In this document: piece by piece, positions 48,780 to 60,777 of the stretch
How positions within the stretch are numbered: the stretch's first letter is position 1
Layout: each line of letters starts with the position of its first letter
NCBI RefSeq assembly: GCF_019393635.1
Contig: NC_057862.1
Coordinates: forward strand, 269,466,441 to 269,530,440
Length of the DNA: 64,000 bases
Origin: Dromiciops gliroides
Taxonomy: Eukaryota; Chordata; Mammalia; Microbiotheria; Microbiotheriidae
Direction of reading: 5' to 3'
The notes under the pieces: generated by a model
Databases searched by the model: none
What the model was told of the DNA's origin: nothing
The model's input: only the letters and a program-made list of their open reading frames with translations
Program-made: the position numbers and the translations under genes

Positions 48780-50000
48780 AAAAAAATTATTTAAAAAAAA
48801 TTTAAATTTATGGATTAAAACAAGCATTTCTATAATATGGTATAATAAAAAGAGATGATTGCACATGAAACTGCAAATCTATTATGTAAAACTTGCAATT
48901 CCTTTTAAATATATAATAAAATTATCATGTAAATGTCTTTTTTTTTTCTTCCCTCTCTGCACTCCCTCTTCCCCGATGGCTACTGCTGTATGTGTGTGTG
49001 CACGTGTGTATATCATTCTATATATACTTCTATTTATAAGTTTTTTCTCTGGATGGAGATAGTGTCTTCCTTCATATGTCCTTTGTAGTTAATTTGGGAA
49101 TTTACAATAGTGGAAATGACATTCACTCAAAGTTGTTCTTAAAACAATATTGCGGGGCAGCTAGGTGGCGCAGTGGATAAAGCACCGGCCCTGGATTCAG
49201 GAGTACCTGAGTTCAGATCCGGCCTCAGACACTATGTTTTTCTAAGATCATGGAGCTCATCATTTCTTATAGCATAGTAGTATTCCATCACAATCATATA
49301 CTACAACTTGTTCATCTATTCCCCAGTTGATGGTCATCCCCTCAACTTCCACTTCTTTGCCACCAAAAAGGGCTGGTATAAATATTTTAGAACAGATAGG
49401 TTCTCCCTCCCCACAATTATCTTTGGAAATAGACCTAGTATTAGCATATTGCTGGGTTAAAGGATATAGGTAGTTTAATAATTCTGGCCATAATTCCATA
49501 TTGCCTTCCAAAATGGTTGGATCATTTCATAATTCCACCAAAAATGAATTAGTGTCCCAATTTTTTCCACATCCCCTCCAGCACTTGTCACTTTCCCCTT
49601 AAATCATTTTAGGCAATCTTATAGATGTAAAATGATATCCCAAGGTTGTTTTAATTTGCATTTCTATAATCAATACTGATTTAGAATACTTTTTCATATG
49701 ACTATAATGAAAAAAAAGTTATCTAAAAACTGCCTATTCATATTCTTTGATCATTTATCAATTGGGGAATGACTCATATTTTTATATATTTGACAAAGTT
49801 GTTTATATGTTTGTGATATGAGACCTTTATCTGATAAACTGTTTATAAAATCTCCCCCCCCCCCAATTTTTTGCTTTCCTTCTGATTTTGGCTACATTTG
49901 TTTTATTTGTGCAACCTCTTTTTAATTTAATATAATCTGTTCTCTACTTCTTGTTTATTCATAAATTATTTGCCTATTCATAAGTCTGATAAGTCAAAGG
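48780..50000 (-). mobile_element. LINE-1 3' end and ORF2 C-terminus, older subfamily
   Basis: Minus strand: 3' UTR (48780-49150), interrupted by a SINE head (49154-49234), then ORF2 C-terminal sequence (49237-50000) including complements of the zinc-knuckle and 'AKDMNR' regions. The minus frame 49511-49260 is a shadow of that region with a frameshift. Confidence 0.78.
49154..49234 (+). mobile_element. truncated CORE-SINE head
   Basis: 81 bp with perfect-looking head ('GGGGCAGCTAGGTGGCGCAG', B-box-like 'GAGTTCAGATCC') ending abruptly at 'GCCTCAGACAC' with no CORE 3' half and no A tail. A 3'-truncated SINE is odd, since retroposition starts at the 3' end; a deletion after insertion is likely. 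Confidence 0.85.
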
Positions 50001-51139
50001 TCTATAATAATAATAAAGTATTAGTTTCTAATAATTTATTTTATTTCCTCTAAATTTGATGTGAATCCTCCTTTTTCATTCTTAATATTTGAAATTTGGT
50101 TTTCCTCTCTTTTTAAAAATCAGATTAGCAGTTTTTGTAGTCCATATTAACTCTGAGGGTCCTTATCCTTCTGATGAGTCAGATCCCTAGAACTGGTTTA
50201 GATACAGCTTTCCATTGGGCTCTGGGGGGATGGGGATGGGGACACATCTGAGACATAAGGGGTTATTTTCTAATGTCATCAGCTCAAGTCCTCACTAGTT
50301 GTGTTTTCCACCAATATTGTCACTTGAGAATCATTTGGTCAGACAGGTGTAAATAGTCTTTAGAAAGAGGATATTTATAATAGTAACAGTTGGCATTAAA
50401 CTTTCCCAAAACATGTCACATATTTTCCCACAAGTATAAACAGATTAAAATGAAAAGTAGGCTCTTTTTTAAAGTGAACATGTGGCAAAGGGGTAAATCA
50501 CAGTTCATGGTTCCTGGAAGTCTTTTTCTCCCATTCATAGGGTACTTAAGAAATTCCCTTTAGCCATGATGTTATTTCTTTGCTCTACTCCTTGTAAAAC
50601 CTTGTGATACATACACTGCCGTCAGCTTACCTAAGGACGCAGATAGTGCATGAATGGGAAGATAGGAGCTGTTGCTGACCTGGGGGACAAATATTCCCTA
50701 ATGCATTGCTTGCATTCTATGTATATGCAAGTACTACTTGACATGTATATAATATGTTCAACTTATAATTTAGACCTGTAGTCACTGAATCAGTCTATTC
50801 ACCAATACTTTACATTATTCTATGTTTACTGTGGCTATTATTTATCATGTTATATTTTGATGTATAATTGCAAATGCACCAAAGCTGATTTTGCAAGGTT
50901 GCAACATTTCTGACTGCATAATGTAGTAGGACAATGGAGCACTGCTGCTGCCATTGCTAACATCATCACTTTGACTTTGAACTATGTAAAGAAAGGAAAA
51001 TGCTGAGATACTAAGAGAAAGACTAAGCTGTACAGAAGATACATAAGATACATGGCACAGATACAGAGTGGCTAGAATGGTTCATGCTACTATGGACACA
51101 ACTGACATTTGCAGTCTTTTGTTTGTCCTTAGCTTCATT
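50001..51139. other. no repeat or gene recognised
   Basis: 1.1 kb free of recognisable repeats; no open frame of interest and no RNA-gene signature. Confidence 0.35.
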
Positions 51140-53290
51140 CCCACTCTCAATCTTTCTCTCTTTGGGGATATAGTTCTAAGTTGTTTTCCAGAAAGATTGA
51201 ACCAATTTAAAGCTCTATCAAGACTGTTTCTTTGTAATTTAATCTATTTTAAAAGTTAACAAACACTTTTTCTCTTTCTTTCCACCCTTCCATAAATTAG
51301 AAAAAAAATTAAAACAAATATGGATAGTCAAGCAAAGCAAATTGGCCACGTTGAAGAATGCATCTCTGATTCTTCATCTTGAGTCAATCAGCTCTCTGTC
51401 CTTTCAAATTGTAGTATATTAATTTGAGCTCTTAAGCCTTTCAAAGTTGTTTGTCTTTAAATATTGCTGTTATTGTATCAGTTATTCTCTTGGTTCTTAT
51501 ACCTTTACTTTGTATTTCTTCAGTTCATATAAATCTCCTAAGTTTCTCTAAAACCATCCATTTAACCAATTCTTAAATCACAAAACATTCCATTATATTA
51601 ATATTCCATAATTGGCTCAGTTATTCCTCAGCTGGTAAATACCCTTTTGGTTTCTATTTATTTGTCAACACAAAAAGGAGCACACTACTTCTGCACACAT
51701 GGCTCTTTTTCCTTTTTCTTTGATGTCTTTGGAGTATAGGTCTAGTCACTATTGGTCATTTGATTTGTAAAATGTATTTACACTGCTTATCTCATAGGAT
51801 TGTTGTTGTGAGGAAAGTCCTTTTCATACTATCAAACTATATCATCAGGGCAAAGGGGCACAGTTTAGTGACTTTAGGGTATACTTCTAAACTGATTTCC
51901 AGAGTGGCTGGCCCAATTCACAGTTCTAACAGTGCATTTAGATACCTATTTCCCCCACGGCCTCTTCAACAATCGTCATTTCCTTTTTTTGGTTATCTTT
52001 GCCAATTTGATGGGAGCAAAGTGGATCCTCAGAATTGATTTAATTTGTATTTCATTATTATTGATAGAGCTTTTTTCAGTTAGTGTTTAATAACTTAGAT
52101 TTTTGAAAAAGGCCTATAAATAATCTTTGATTAACTATTGGTGGAGAAATGGATAAAGCACTGGGTCTGGAAAAAGGAAAACCTGAGTTCAAATATAGTC
52201 TTAGAACTTACTAGCTGTATAAACCTGGGGAAGTCACTTGACCTCTGTTTGCTTTAGTTTATTCAACTGTAAACTGGGGATAGTAATAACACCTACCCTG
52301 TATGGTGTTTCAAGATAAAATGAGAAAATATTAAAAAAAACCCCACAGAAAACCCCGAACACAATGTCTGCCACATAGTAGGTGTTATATAAATGCTTAT
52401 TTCATTCCCTAGAAGGGAATGGCCCATTATAATTGAATTATAATTGAAATAATTCCTTATACACTTTGGAAATTAGACCCTTTTTAGAGAAACTTGTTGA
52501 AAATACCCCCCCCCCCAAGTTAACTGTGCCCCTTATAATTTTAACTACATTAGTTTTGTTTGTGCAAAAACTTTTAAATTTTATGTCCATTTTATTTTTT
52601 GTGATCCCTTGTTTGGACTTGAACTCTTCACCTATTCAGAGATCCCAAAATTACTTTCTTTCTTGCTCCTGTAATTTGTTTTTTGATGTCAAAGGAGTAT
52701 ATAGTGTGAAGCCCTGCACAGGTCTATACCTAATTGTTGCTAGACTGATTTCTAGTTTTCCCAGAAGAATTTGTCAAATGGTGAGTCCTTTGTCAAATTT
52801 CTGGGGTCCTTGGGTTTATCAAACACCATACTATTATGTTTGTTTCTGCATGTTTTGTGCCAAGTTTGTTGAACTGACTTTTCTATTCTTTACATAGTAT
52901 CAAATTGTGTTGATGATTGCTACTTTTTTTGAAGTATAGTTTAGGAATTGGTACTGCCAGGCTCCTTTCCTTCATACTTTCTTTATTATTTCCCTTGTCA
53001 TTTTTGACCATTTGTTCTTCCATGTTATTATTTTCTTAACAATTTTCTTATTATTTTCTTAAATTTTTTTTTCTATCTCTATAAAGCAATTCATTGGTAG
53101 TTTCATTGCTGTGGTGGTAATAATTGGTGTGTCAAATGAATTTTAAGCAGTAACATCATTTTTTATAATAGAATTACAATTATATAACATGTTATATATT
53201 ACATATTTTTGTATTGTACATAAAACATAATTATATATCATATGGGTAGGCTTGGCCTACTTTTTCAATATGTTAGTTTTGCTTAACTAT
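51140..53290 (-). mobile_element. old LINE-1 (3' UTR and ORF2 C-terminal half)
   Basis: Diverged minus-strand L1: 'GGGATATAGTTCTAAGTTG' (51165), 3' UTR near 51300-51600, then ORF2 (51870-52140 and 52420-53290) with landmarks such as 'CAGAGTGGCTGGCCCAATTC' and 'GGTACTGCCAGGCTCCTTTCC' in pieces. Interrupted by a MIR (52138-52410). Probably two partly overlapping old copies, since the 'ggatatag' landmark occurs twice. Confidence 0.65.
52138..52410 (+). mobile_element. MIR-type CORE-SINE in old L1
   Basis: Full-length forward MIR: 'GGATAAAGCACTGGGTC' head, 'GAGTTCAAAT' B box, CORE 'ACTTACTAGCTGTATAAACC', 'TGGGGATAGTAATAACACC', and 3' end 'GTCTGCCACATAGTAGG'. Its insertion into the L1 shows the L1 predates MIR activity ending, or is of similar age. 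Confidence 0.8.
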
Positions 53291-53324
53291 CTTTACCCCT
53301 CCTCCCTTTTAGATTATTTATTGT

Positions 53325-53460
53325 AAGAGGTAGAGAGGCAATGTGATATAAGTCAGCCTTAGGACTAGTAAGATCTGGGGTCAAATATTTCCTCTCACAT
53401 ATATCAGTGTAACTTTGGACTAGTCACTTAATGTCTTAGTATCCCAGGCAACTCTTTTAA
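53325..53460 (+). mobile_element. tRNA-like SINE fragment
   Basis: 'GTAGAGAGGCAATGTGATAT' head, 'AGATCTGGGGTCAAAT' B-box-like block, 'CTTTGGACTAGTCACTTAATG' in the CORE position. Diverged MIR relative. Confidence 0.5.
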
Positions 53461-54559
53461 GAATATATTGATACAAGAAGTTTTAACATCCAAGGGTTCT
53501 TTATATCAATGAAATCCCAAGTCCCATCCTTATCCTTATTATCAGGGCTCTCTGGGAGAAGGAAGGAGGGAGAATACACACACACAAATAGACATATATA
53601 TGTCTGTCTGTCTGTGTGTGTGTGTGTTCATAAAAATGTAAGTAATGTAAAAATAAAAAATATCAAGTAAAATTTAAAGTCTTCTGTATTCATTATATTC
53701 TATAATTTTTTATATCACAGTAATACTCTATTATGTTCATGTACCATAATTTATTCAGTCATTTTGTTTAGTTTCTGGAATCGTCTCTTTACATTCATTT
53801 ATTTTAGAGAATATATAAGTGAGAAGTACCACCAAAGAGCTAATCAAATTTATTCATGTTACTGATGAGTTATATCCAAAGTTATAGCCAAACTTTTACT
53901 ATTTGTTAATTATTTGGATCTTCTCCTTTGTCTTTTAAAATATTTGTTTTTTGATTTATTTTATTTCCTTTTTTATAGGGGGAAATTAAATGAAAAACTT
54001 TTATTATTATCATTTTAAAATTGTGATTTTGAATTTGCAAGCTCAGGGGTTCAAAAGAAGCATTTACTTTGCATAGGGCATTTGGGATTAACCTGCTCAA
54101 CTGATTTGTCCTGTATTAGCAGAGAAAAGAGCTCATAGACAGCATTTTCTTTTACTTTTCAATAAGCTAGCTTTTTGCAATTCAAACTTTCCACCTTTTC
54201 ATTACATTCTAGTCATGTGGGTCTTTTTACTGCAAAATATGAAATTTTTGTAAAGACAAGAGGAAAGAAAAACATCAAGCTAATTTTAAAATAACTTCAT
54301 GTCTTCTCTTCCCCCCCTCCCTTGAAATTCTGGTAAATGCCTCATTCTCAGGGTGTATGGGTATTTTAAAGATTTCTGTCAATTCAGTCAGAGTAGCTCT
54401 CCCACAGTGATAGGTGTTCCCTTTTCAGTTCAGTAATCACATATCTTTGACTGGTTCATGTCTGCTTTTGTCCACTTTTGACCTACATGTTCCTATGAGG
54501 GACATCTTTGTCTCACTTTTCTTTGGTCATTGAGTTCATGTACCTCAATAGGCTAAGAC
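53461..54559. other. microsatellite and L1 scraps
   Basis: 53573-53626 is a CA/TCTG/GT repeat. 53690-53770 is a short minus-strand L1 ORF2 scrap ('TATCACAGTAATACTC', 'ACCATAATTTATTCAG'). The remainder shows nothing. Confidence 0.45.
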
Positions 54560-54950
54560 TTTGCAGTCCATTAACAAGAATTCTCAGCTCAGCCCTAGGC
54601 CACCCAGAAGCCCCAGTTGCATGTTCTCTGTGAATAGCTTCACTGGTGGCCCATTTAAATGTGCTAATGTTAGAAAAAAAGGGGAGGAGGAGGGGCAGAA
54701 CAGGGGAGCCAATGTACACCATTGCTCAGGCAAAGTGATTGCAGCATCTAACAAAGCCTCCCCTGTGGTGATGTTAAGCAGAGTTATCAATAGTGCAGAG
54801 GCTGAGCAAGGACTAATGCTCCAATCATGTCATCAACAGGTGGCACAGACGCAGTCACTTTCAAACAGAAATCATCGTGCATAATTTACTAGTAATTCAC
54901 TCCTCATTGCAGATTCTAACCTCCAGATAAATGTGCAGGTGCGCCTCCTT
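54560..54950. other. candidate conserved non-coding element
   Basis: About 390 bp of balanced composition with no repeat landmark, unlike its AT-rich surroundings. A 107-codon plus frame (54561-54884) overlaps two minus frames of similar length, so open frames are a composition effect and lack domains. The stretch 54840-54950 contains clustered sequence typical of regulatory DNA (a CAGGTG E-box at 54838-54843, a GATAAATG motif near 54927). Conservation itself cannot be seen here. Confidence 0.3.
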
Positions 54951-55529
54951 GTTCTCACCCTGTGGTAGGCCCTATTGAATTGGTTTTGGGGGTACAAGAG
55001 GAAATGGGTATTGTTTGCTTCCAATTTTGCTTAGATTTACACTCCCTGCAGAGGAAGCTTCTTAAAGCCTCTTCTCTCTCATAGCTGTCCAGAAACAGAT
55101 AAAGCATTTTCTCAGGACTTGGTAAAGAAGCAAACATGGGGAATTTCAGTTTAATGAGGAAACAAAGTGATTATACAAAATATTACAGTCACTTGTAACC
55201 ACACATTATTAATATTCAGACTAAAATATCTTGATTTACAATTACATTTTTACATGACCACTGAACCAATTCTTAGCCTTTTCTCCCCTAATAAGAGCAA
55301 ATAGAAAGTCATAGAAAAAATGTGGTCAGCCCCCAGTTCTGCCACACTCAATACATATTTCAGTATAAAAATAAAAAATGAAAAAAAGTTCAACATTTTA
55401 ATTATCAACTTAAAGAGCATGAAACAGAACGAAGATGTTCCTAGGTCTTTGAATTCTTCATAAGTATATATTTACCTATATGAGAACCCTCTGGTTTCTG
55501 GACCAGGGCTACAAAAAAGTAAATTTTCT
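54951..55529. other. no gene recognised
   Basis: AT-rich sequence following the candidate conserved block; nothing recognised. Confidence 0.3.
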
Positions 55530-55531
55530 AA

Positions 55532-56581
55532 GTCATACTGCTAGCCAAGAAGAAGAACCAGGGAAGAATTGTGGGCAGATTGTTCTGCATTAAGACCTAG
55601 AAGACCCTGGATCAATCTCCGGCTCTAAACAACTCAGTAAAGTTCTAAAACTACACCAGAAAGCACAATGATAAAGAAAACTGAAGAGAAATAGCTATAA
55701 GTCTGTCTACTCAGTTCAGCCCTGCACAAAAGCCTGTTAGAATCTTGCAGATACTCCAAAAAGAGATGATCCAGGGTAGCAGAAAGCAAAGTGTGTGAGC
55801 AACAAAGAAAGGGACTAAGAAACAAGGTCAGAGCCCAGGCTCTGGTTGCCTCTGGTCTCACCATCCACAAGAGTATATGGTAGAACAGAGTCTTCTCCAC
55901 CTAAGCACAAAGCCCTGATTCAGAAACAGGCTAGAAATAAGATTAAACTGAAGAGAATGCTGAGCTCAGTGAAGAAATGCTTTGAGAAGTTCAAGAGGTA
56001 AATTCAGAACAAGAGAGTAATTCCCTAACAAGGTCAAGTAGAGATTCAGAGAAAAGAATATTCTGGCTACAAGGACAAGAAGGGTACCTGGAAGAGATAA
56101 AACAAGAGATACAAGATGATAGCTAAGGAGGAAAGAATTAAATCTCGATAGCATAGCTTAGAACAGACAATGGTAAACTTTACCCAAGATTTGAACTCTG
56201 AAAGGTAGAATGGGTCAAAGAGAAAGCAACCACTCCATGAGATAACAAGCAATATTGAAACAAAACCAAAAGTCTAAAAATAACAGAAGATGTAAAGTAT
56301 ATACTATCAAAAACAACTCACCTAGAAAACAAGTCAAAGACAGAAAATCTAAAAATCATGACTAAAACAACAGAACCATGATTCCTTACTCTGAAAAGCC
56401 ATTCCCAATGACTATTCTGAAATATTAAGTAAATTATCAAAGGTCATACTGCTAGCCAAGAAGAAGAACCAGGGAAGAATTGTGGGCAGATGGTTTTGTA
56501 TTAAGATGTACAGGATCCTGGATCAATCTCCAGCCCCAATCAACCCAGTGAAGTTCTAGAAGTACATCAGACAACACAATG
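55532..56581 (+). mobile_element. old LINE-1 5' UTR / ORF1 fragment between direct repeats
   Basis: Two copies of a roughly 138-bp sequence, 55532-55670 and 56443-56581 ('CATACTGCTAGCCAAGAAGA' start, 'ACAATG' end), enclose 770 bp. The enclosed part ends with a diverged L1 ORF1 RRM region, 'LENKSKTENLKI', near 56318-56353, where other L1s have LENRSRRxNLRI. The outer repeats may be duplicated 5' UTR. Confidence 0.5.
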
Positions 56582-56589
56582 TACATAGT

Positions 56590-56695
56590 GAGCTCATCAA
56601 AATCAGGCACTGTCTTTTGCCTTCTTTTGTATCACTAGCACTTAACACAGTGCCTGACATGTAGTAGGTGCTTAATAAGTGCTTATTGACTAAAA
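56590..56695 (+). mobile_element. L2/CR1-type 3' tail
   Basis: 'CACTGTCTTTTGCCTTC', 'CACTTAACACAGTGCCTGAC' and 'GGTGCTTAATAAGTGCTTATTG' in pieces. Confidence 0.65.
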
Positions 56696-56699
56696 TGAG

Positions 56700-58376
56700 G
56701 AGTTGAATATGACATAGGAGTGCCAGGAAGGTTGGTGGTATCCTTCACAGTTTTAATGAAGATATGATCTAAAGGGGTCTGTGATCTAGAACACAATTCA
56801 TCCATGCTCAATCATATTCTGTGACTTTGTCTCATTTAAGTACTGAGATGATTTTTTGAGTGGTGCCTATCATAATCATAAGGTGATCTGGGAATAAGGG
56901 ATGGCATGGAATTTTCCCAGTATGTGTGTAGCTGATCTGAGTAGCATTTAGTTTAGGCTTTAACTGCCTTGATGGACTGACACCTGGCTCACAACAAGGA
57001 AGATTGGATACCAGCACAGAAGAGGAAGGAGACAAGAGTTGGAGAAAGTTGGAAGATAAGGAGGGGTGTGATTATGTTTGAGACAAGTCTCATGATTGAT
57101 TTTTACAATGAAACAGGATGTGACTTGTCTTCCCATTCTCCAAATTGGTTGATCACTCACTCATCCTTTAGGGGTGAGACCATAGACCCCCACTTTGGAG
57201 ACCACTAATCATATGTTAACTGACCCTTCATTGTAACAAAGCAACTCCTTTCTCATTAATTCTCTATTCTATTCCTACAACAGCTGTTCCAAACCTCCTC
57301 TCCTTTCCATAAATCTCCTACATACATCACCAACAATTACAGATCATACTTTACTGATGTTATAGGCTTATGGGAAGACAGTAACAAAATGTTTCCTTGT
57401 AGTAGGTAGTGTTAAAGAAGAAAATGGCAAACCACTCCCATATCTGCCAAGAAATTCACAAAGGGGGGCAGAAAGAATGCATACAACTGAAACAACTGAA
57501 CAACTAAAAGTAGGTGATGTCACATGCCAGCTTATAGTGGCAATAAATGGGGCAAAAGGGGTTAAAGAAGAGGAGATGATTATCAGGCAAAGTAGTCTAT
57601 CCATTCCCCAACAGCCCTCTTAGGCTGGTCCTGCCTCAGCTTTAATTTTCTTGAAGGACTTATCTTTGTTAGGTCTAGGGGTATTATATAAATGATAGCA
57701 TCTGCTTATATACTCTTTTATTTAGGGGAAAACTTTGTTTCCTTGGCATCTTATGGTAGCTATCTCTGGCTTATTCACTTGACATCACCTCCCATTCTCT
57801 CCACTGCTATTACAATTTCTGTTAAAAGAGTGGCTCATAGGTTTTCCAAGACTCTCTAAGTGTACCCTAGATCTAGTCTTCGCTCAATCTTTTCATCAGA
57901 TTGTCAACACAATTGATAGGGAGAGGGAATGATTTTGGTGGTTATCTGATCATATATACAAATATGCAAGCCACTCTTATTTGCTCCCCATCCTCCTAAT
58001 GATTTATTTACTTTTGTTTGCCTAAGGTCAAGTTAAAGAACTGCAAAAATGTTAGATGGCCTTGAGACCCAAAGGCTGACTATGGTACAGACTTTGTTAA
58101 CACAGCACTTGGTCTTCAGAAGTAGGAAGAAACAGCAGGCTCAAGCCAAGGTCCAGGCTGTTGCCCTGACTGAGGGAAAAAGGAAGGAATGATTTCCATT
58201 AGTCCCCAAGGGGAGAGGACATCTCCAGATACAACACAGGTGTTGACACAATCTGTGAAGGCCTTGAAATTGAAAGCTTGGGGAAATGATCAAGCATTCA
58301 TTTGTTCTTGACCTCCAAACAACAGCTAGGTATGTCTCCAGGCCTCCCAGGGGTTTGATATTGGGCAGAGAGCAGA
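56700..58376. other. mostly unassigned; BovB-like scrap
   Basis: 57410-57512 (plus) resembles an RTE/BovB-like end ('AAAATGGCAAACCACTCCC', 'ACAACTGAAACAACTGAACAAC' in pieces). The minus frames at 56832-57160 and 57368-57604 have no motifs. Nothing else is recognised. Confidence 0.4.
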
Positions 58377-58965
58377 TCAATGATGCTTGGGGAACTATTC
58401 CTTACTCATCTCGGGTTTCTAGCCATTACAGCATACTTTTCCATGCTTGTCTATGAAATGGAAGGAGTGGACTAGCCATAGTGCCTCATTCACAGAGTGG
58501 CCCAAAGAAAGGTCTTTGATGGTGATCTGATGAAGGATCCCCTTCTCATCAACGATGAAGAGACCTTTGAATGAAATTCCCTCCTCTTCTTTTAAGACTC
58601 CATAATCCTGAACAATGATATGTTTGGGGTCACACACAAACACACTCAAAAAAACAAGGTAGACAGAGTAGTAAATATGTCTACCTTGTTTTTTGAGTGT
58701 TGACCCAGGTAAGGTAACAGAAGTATGAATCCACTGAAGCACCAATCACTTGGCAGTTAAGTTTTTCAAATTCTTCAGGTGGATCACTGAATACTATAGT
58801 CTCTGTAGGACATACAAAGGTGAAGTCCAAGAGGTAAAAGAAGAATGTGACATATTTCCCTTTGTAGTTAGAAAGGCTGATATTTTTGAACTTTCCATCT
58901 GTCATAGCAGCTATAGTTCTAAAATGGGGGGCTGGGTACCCAATCCTGTTATTTCCTGTTGACAC
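58377..58965 (-). pseudogene. PRDX1: processed pseudogene of peroxiredoxin 1
   Basis: Intronless minus-strand copy of a 2-Cys peroxiredoxin. The N-terminal half encodes '[13 protein letters not shown]', '[15 protein letters not shown]', the peroxidatic-cysteine motif 'DFTFVCPTE' and '[12 protein letters not shown]'. The C-terminal half encodes '[18 protein letters not shown]', 'EKGILHQIT' and 'FIDKHGKVC' (resolving-Cys region). The wording is closest to PRDX1 among family members I know. Damage: the start codon is GTG (58963-58965), the central loop is replaced by a hairpin-forming sequence (58642-58700) that breaks the frame, the Trp after the resolving Cys is TAG (58420-58422), about 11 codons are deleted near the end, and a second stop lies before the final codons. 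Coding length of about 590 bp agrees with 199 codons. No poly-A tail or duplication was identified. Confidence 0.9.
58642..58700. repeat. near-perfect hairpin inside the PRDX1 pseudogene
   Basis: Arms 58642-58664 and 58679-58700 are reverse complements over 22 bases with one bulged T, around a 14-base loop. On the minus strand the right arm is the original coding sequence ('ACACTCAAAAAACAAGG'), and the left arm is its inverted copy in place of expected coding sequence. Confidence 0.9.
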
Positions 58966-59452
58966 GCTGACAGAAACAGCTGTGCATTGCAAAGGCTACT
59001 TGGAGGATACATGAACAGGTAAGCAGCAGTTGGAGAATGTAATGATTCATTTTCAAGATAGATTTCATGGTATGAATGCTCCTTTACTCCAAAAAGTAGT
59101 ATCAAAGGCTACATAATTCTCTTTATTTCTTTGTTAGTTTATAACCTCCTACCAGAGATAGCATTTCTGGCAAAACATTTTAATGTTAATTCTCTTACTA
59201 TCTCTTCTCTGGGGATGTTTCCTACATGGTTGCCTCAGTTCAATTGTATTCCTAATATGTATACCCTTATTACTAAATTCTGAAGTTTAATGCTATAGAT
59301 GCAAAGTTAATATTTAAAACAAAGAAACATAACCACACCATGCCAAGAGGGAAAAGCTTTAGGATCCCACAAAAGAACTCAATTGAAGAAAGAAGACATG
59401 GTAGTTAGATTACTGTAGGGTCCCTAGGTGATGACTCAGCACCATAGTTTAT
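58966..59452. other. flank of pseudogene, nothing recognised
   Basis: May include pseudogene 5' UTR just right of 58965, but no landmark proves it. Confidence 0.3.
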
Positions 59453-59610
59453 TTATTTATTTATTTATTTATCTTTAGTGTTTGTTTTTTCAGGGCAATA
59501 ACTTGCCCAGGGTCACACAGCTACTGTCAAGTGTCTGAGGCCAGATTTGAACTCAGGTCTTCCTGAATCCAGGGCTGATGCTTTATCCACTGCACCAACT
59601 AGCTGCCCAG
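59453..59610 (-). mobile_element. CORE-SINE with (TTTA)n tail
   Basis: Reverse copy with CORE deletion ('CTACTGTCAAGTG'), tail complement of (TAAA)n, and ACCATAGTTTAT duplicated at 59441 and about 59612. Confidence 0.88.
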
Positions 59611-60408
59611 GACCATAGTTTATGTTCAATATGCAATTTACTTATGTAGCTCAGCAGTCTTTCTCAGAATTGTGGACTCTTTTGTGAAAGTTGCCTCTGC
59701 CTACATTTCTACTCTCCCTAAGCCACATATCTTTTTATAGTTTTTTCTAGCTCTATGCATCTTCTTCCTATCTACTTAAAGTCTCTTTCCTGGACTCATT
59801 GTAAAAGATGGCCCAGAAAAATGACTTGTTATTCATCTTCAATGGCACAGCTCTATTTCTGATTCATTCAAGGGACTCATTCATACCTCATGAAGGGATA
59901 ATTTGGCCATATTTTTATACTTAGTTTAACACCTTGTTATCTGGCACCCCTTTTTTATTAGATTTTATTAGATTCTCTTACATTAGATACTGCCACACCA
60001 GCAAATTGTCATCCTAAATCTCTTCCTACTTTTTCAGCCAAATTCCTTGATAATACTCTATGTTCATTTCTTCTACTTTCTTTTCTAAATCCTCTACTCC
60101 CAACTTGATCACTCAATTGAAACTGCTATTCCAAAATAGGCAATGATCTCTTAATTGCCAAATTTGAGGCCTTTTCCCTCAATCCTCATCCTTCTTGACC
60201 TGTCTTCAGTGTTTGACACTCTTCACTGTCCTCTCCTTTTTCCTAACTATTCATAACATTTCTCCCTCTTGGTTTTTCTCCTAACTGTATCAGCAAATCC
60301 TGTGTCCTTTACTGTATCAGTAACTACATTATTTGTACTTAAATCCCAAAGCTCTGTCTTGGGCCCATTTCTCTTCTTTCTCTATACTCTCTTCATGACA
60401 TCATTCTT

Positions 60409-60568
60409 TTTTTTTTTTTTTTTTTTTTTTTTTTAGTGAGGCAATGGGGTTAAGTGACTTGCCCAGAGTCACACAGCTAGTAAGTGTTAAATGTCTGAGG
60501 CTGGATTTGAACTCACGTACTCCTGATTCCAGGGCCGGTGCTCTATCCACTGCGCCACCTAGCTGCCC
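60409..60568 (-). mobile_element. CORE-SINE in L2-like LINE
   Basis: Reverse copy, 'TTAGTGAGGCAATGGGG' tail class with about 26 T, perfect 13-bp duplication TGACATCATTCTT at 60396-60408 and 60569-60581. Confidence 0.96.
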
Positions 60569-60599
60569 TGACATCATTCTTAATTTCCTTCAAGGGTTT

Positions 60600-60600
<1 letters not shown>

Positions 60601-60632
<32 letters not shown>

Positions 60633-60777
60633 TTTTTGCAGGGCAATAAGGGTTAAGTGACTTGCCCAGGGTCACACAGCTAGTAAGTGTCAAGTGTTTG
60701 AGGCTGGATTTGAACTGAACTCAAGTCCTCCTGAATTCAGGGCCAGTGCTTTATCCACTGTGCCACCTAGCTGCCTC
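60601..60777 (-). mobile_element. CORE-SINE with (GTTTT)n tail
   Basis: Reverse copy with tail complement of (AAAAC)n, CCTTCAAGG duplicated at about 60587 and 60779, and a small internal duplication ('GAACTGAACTCAAG'). Confidence 0.93.

Noticed and set aside
54561..54884. 107-codon frame as a small protein gene
   Set aside because: Opposite strand has equal-sized frames; no known domain, no splice or promoter evidence.
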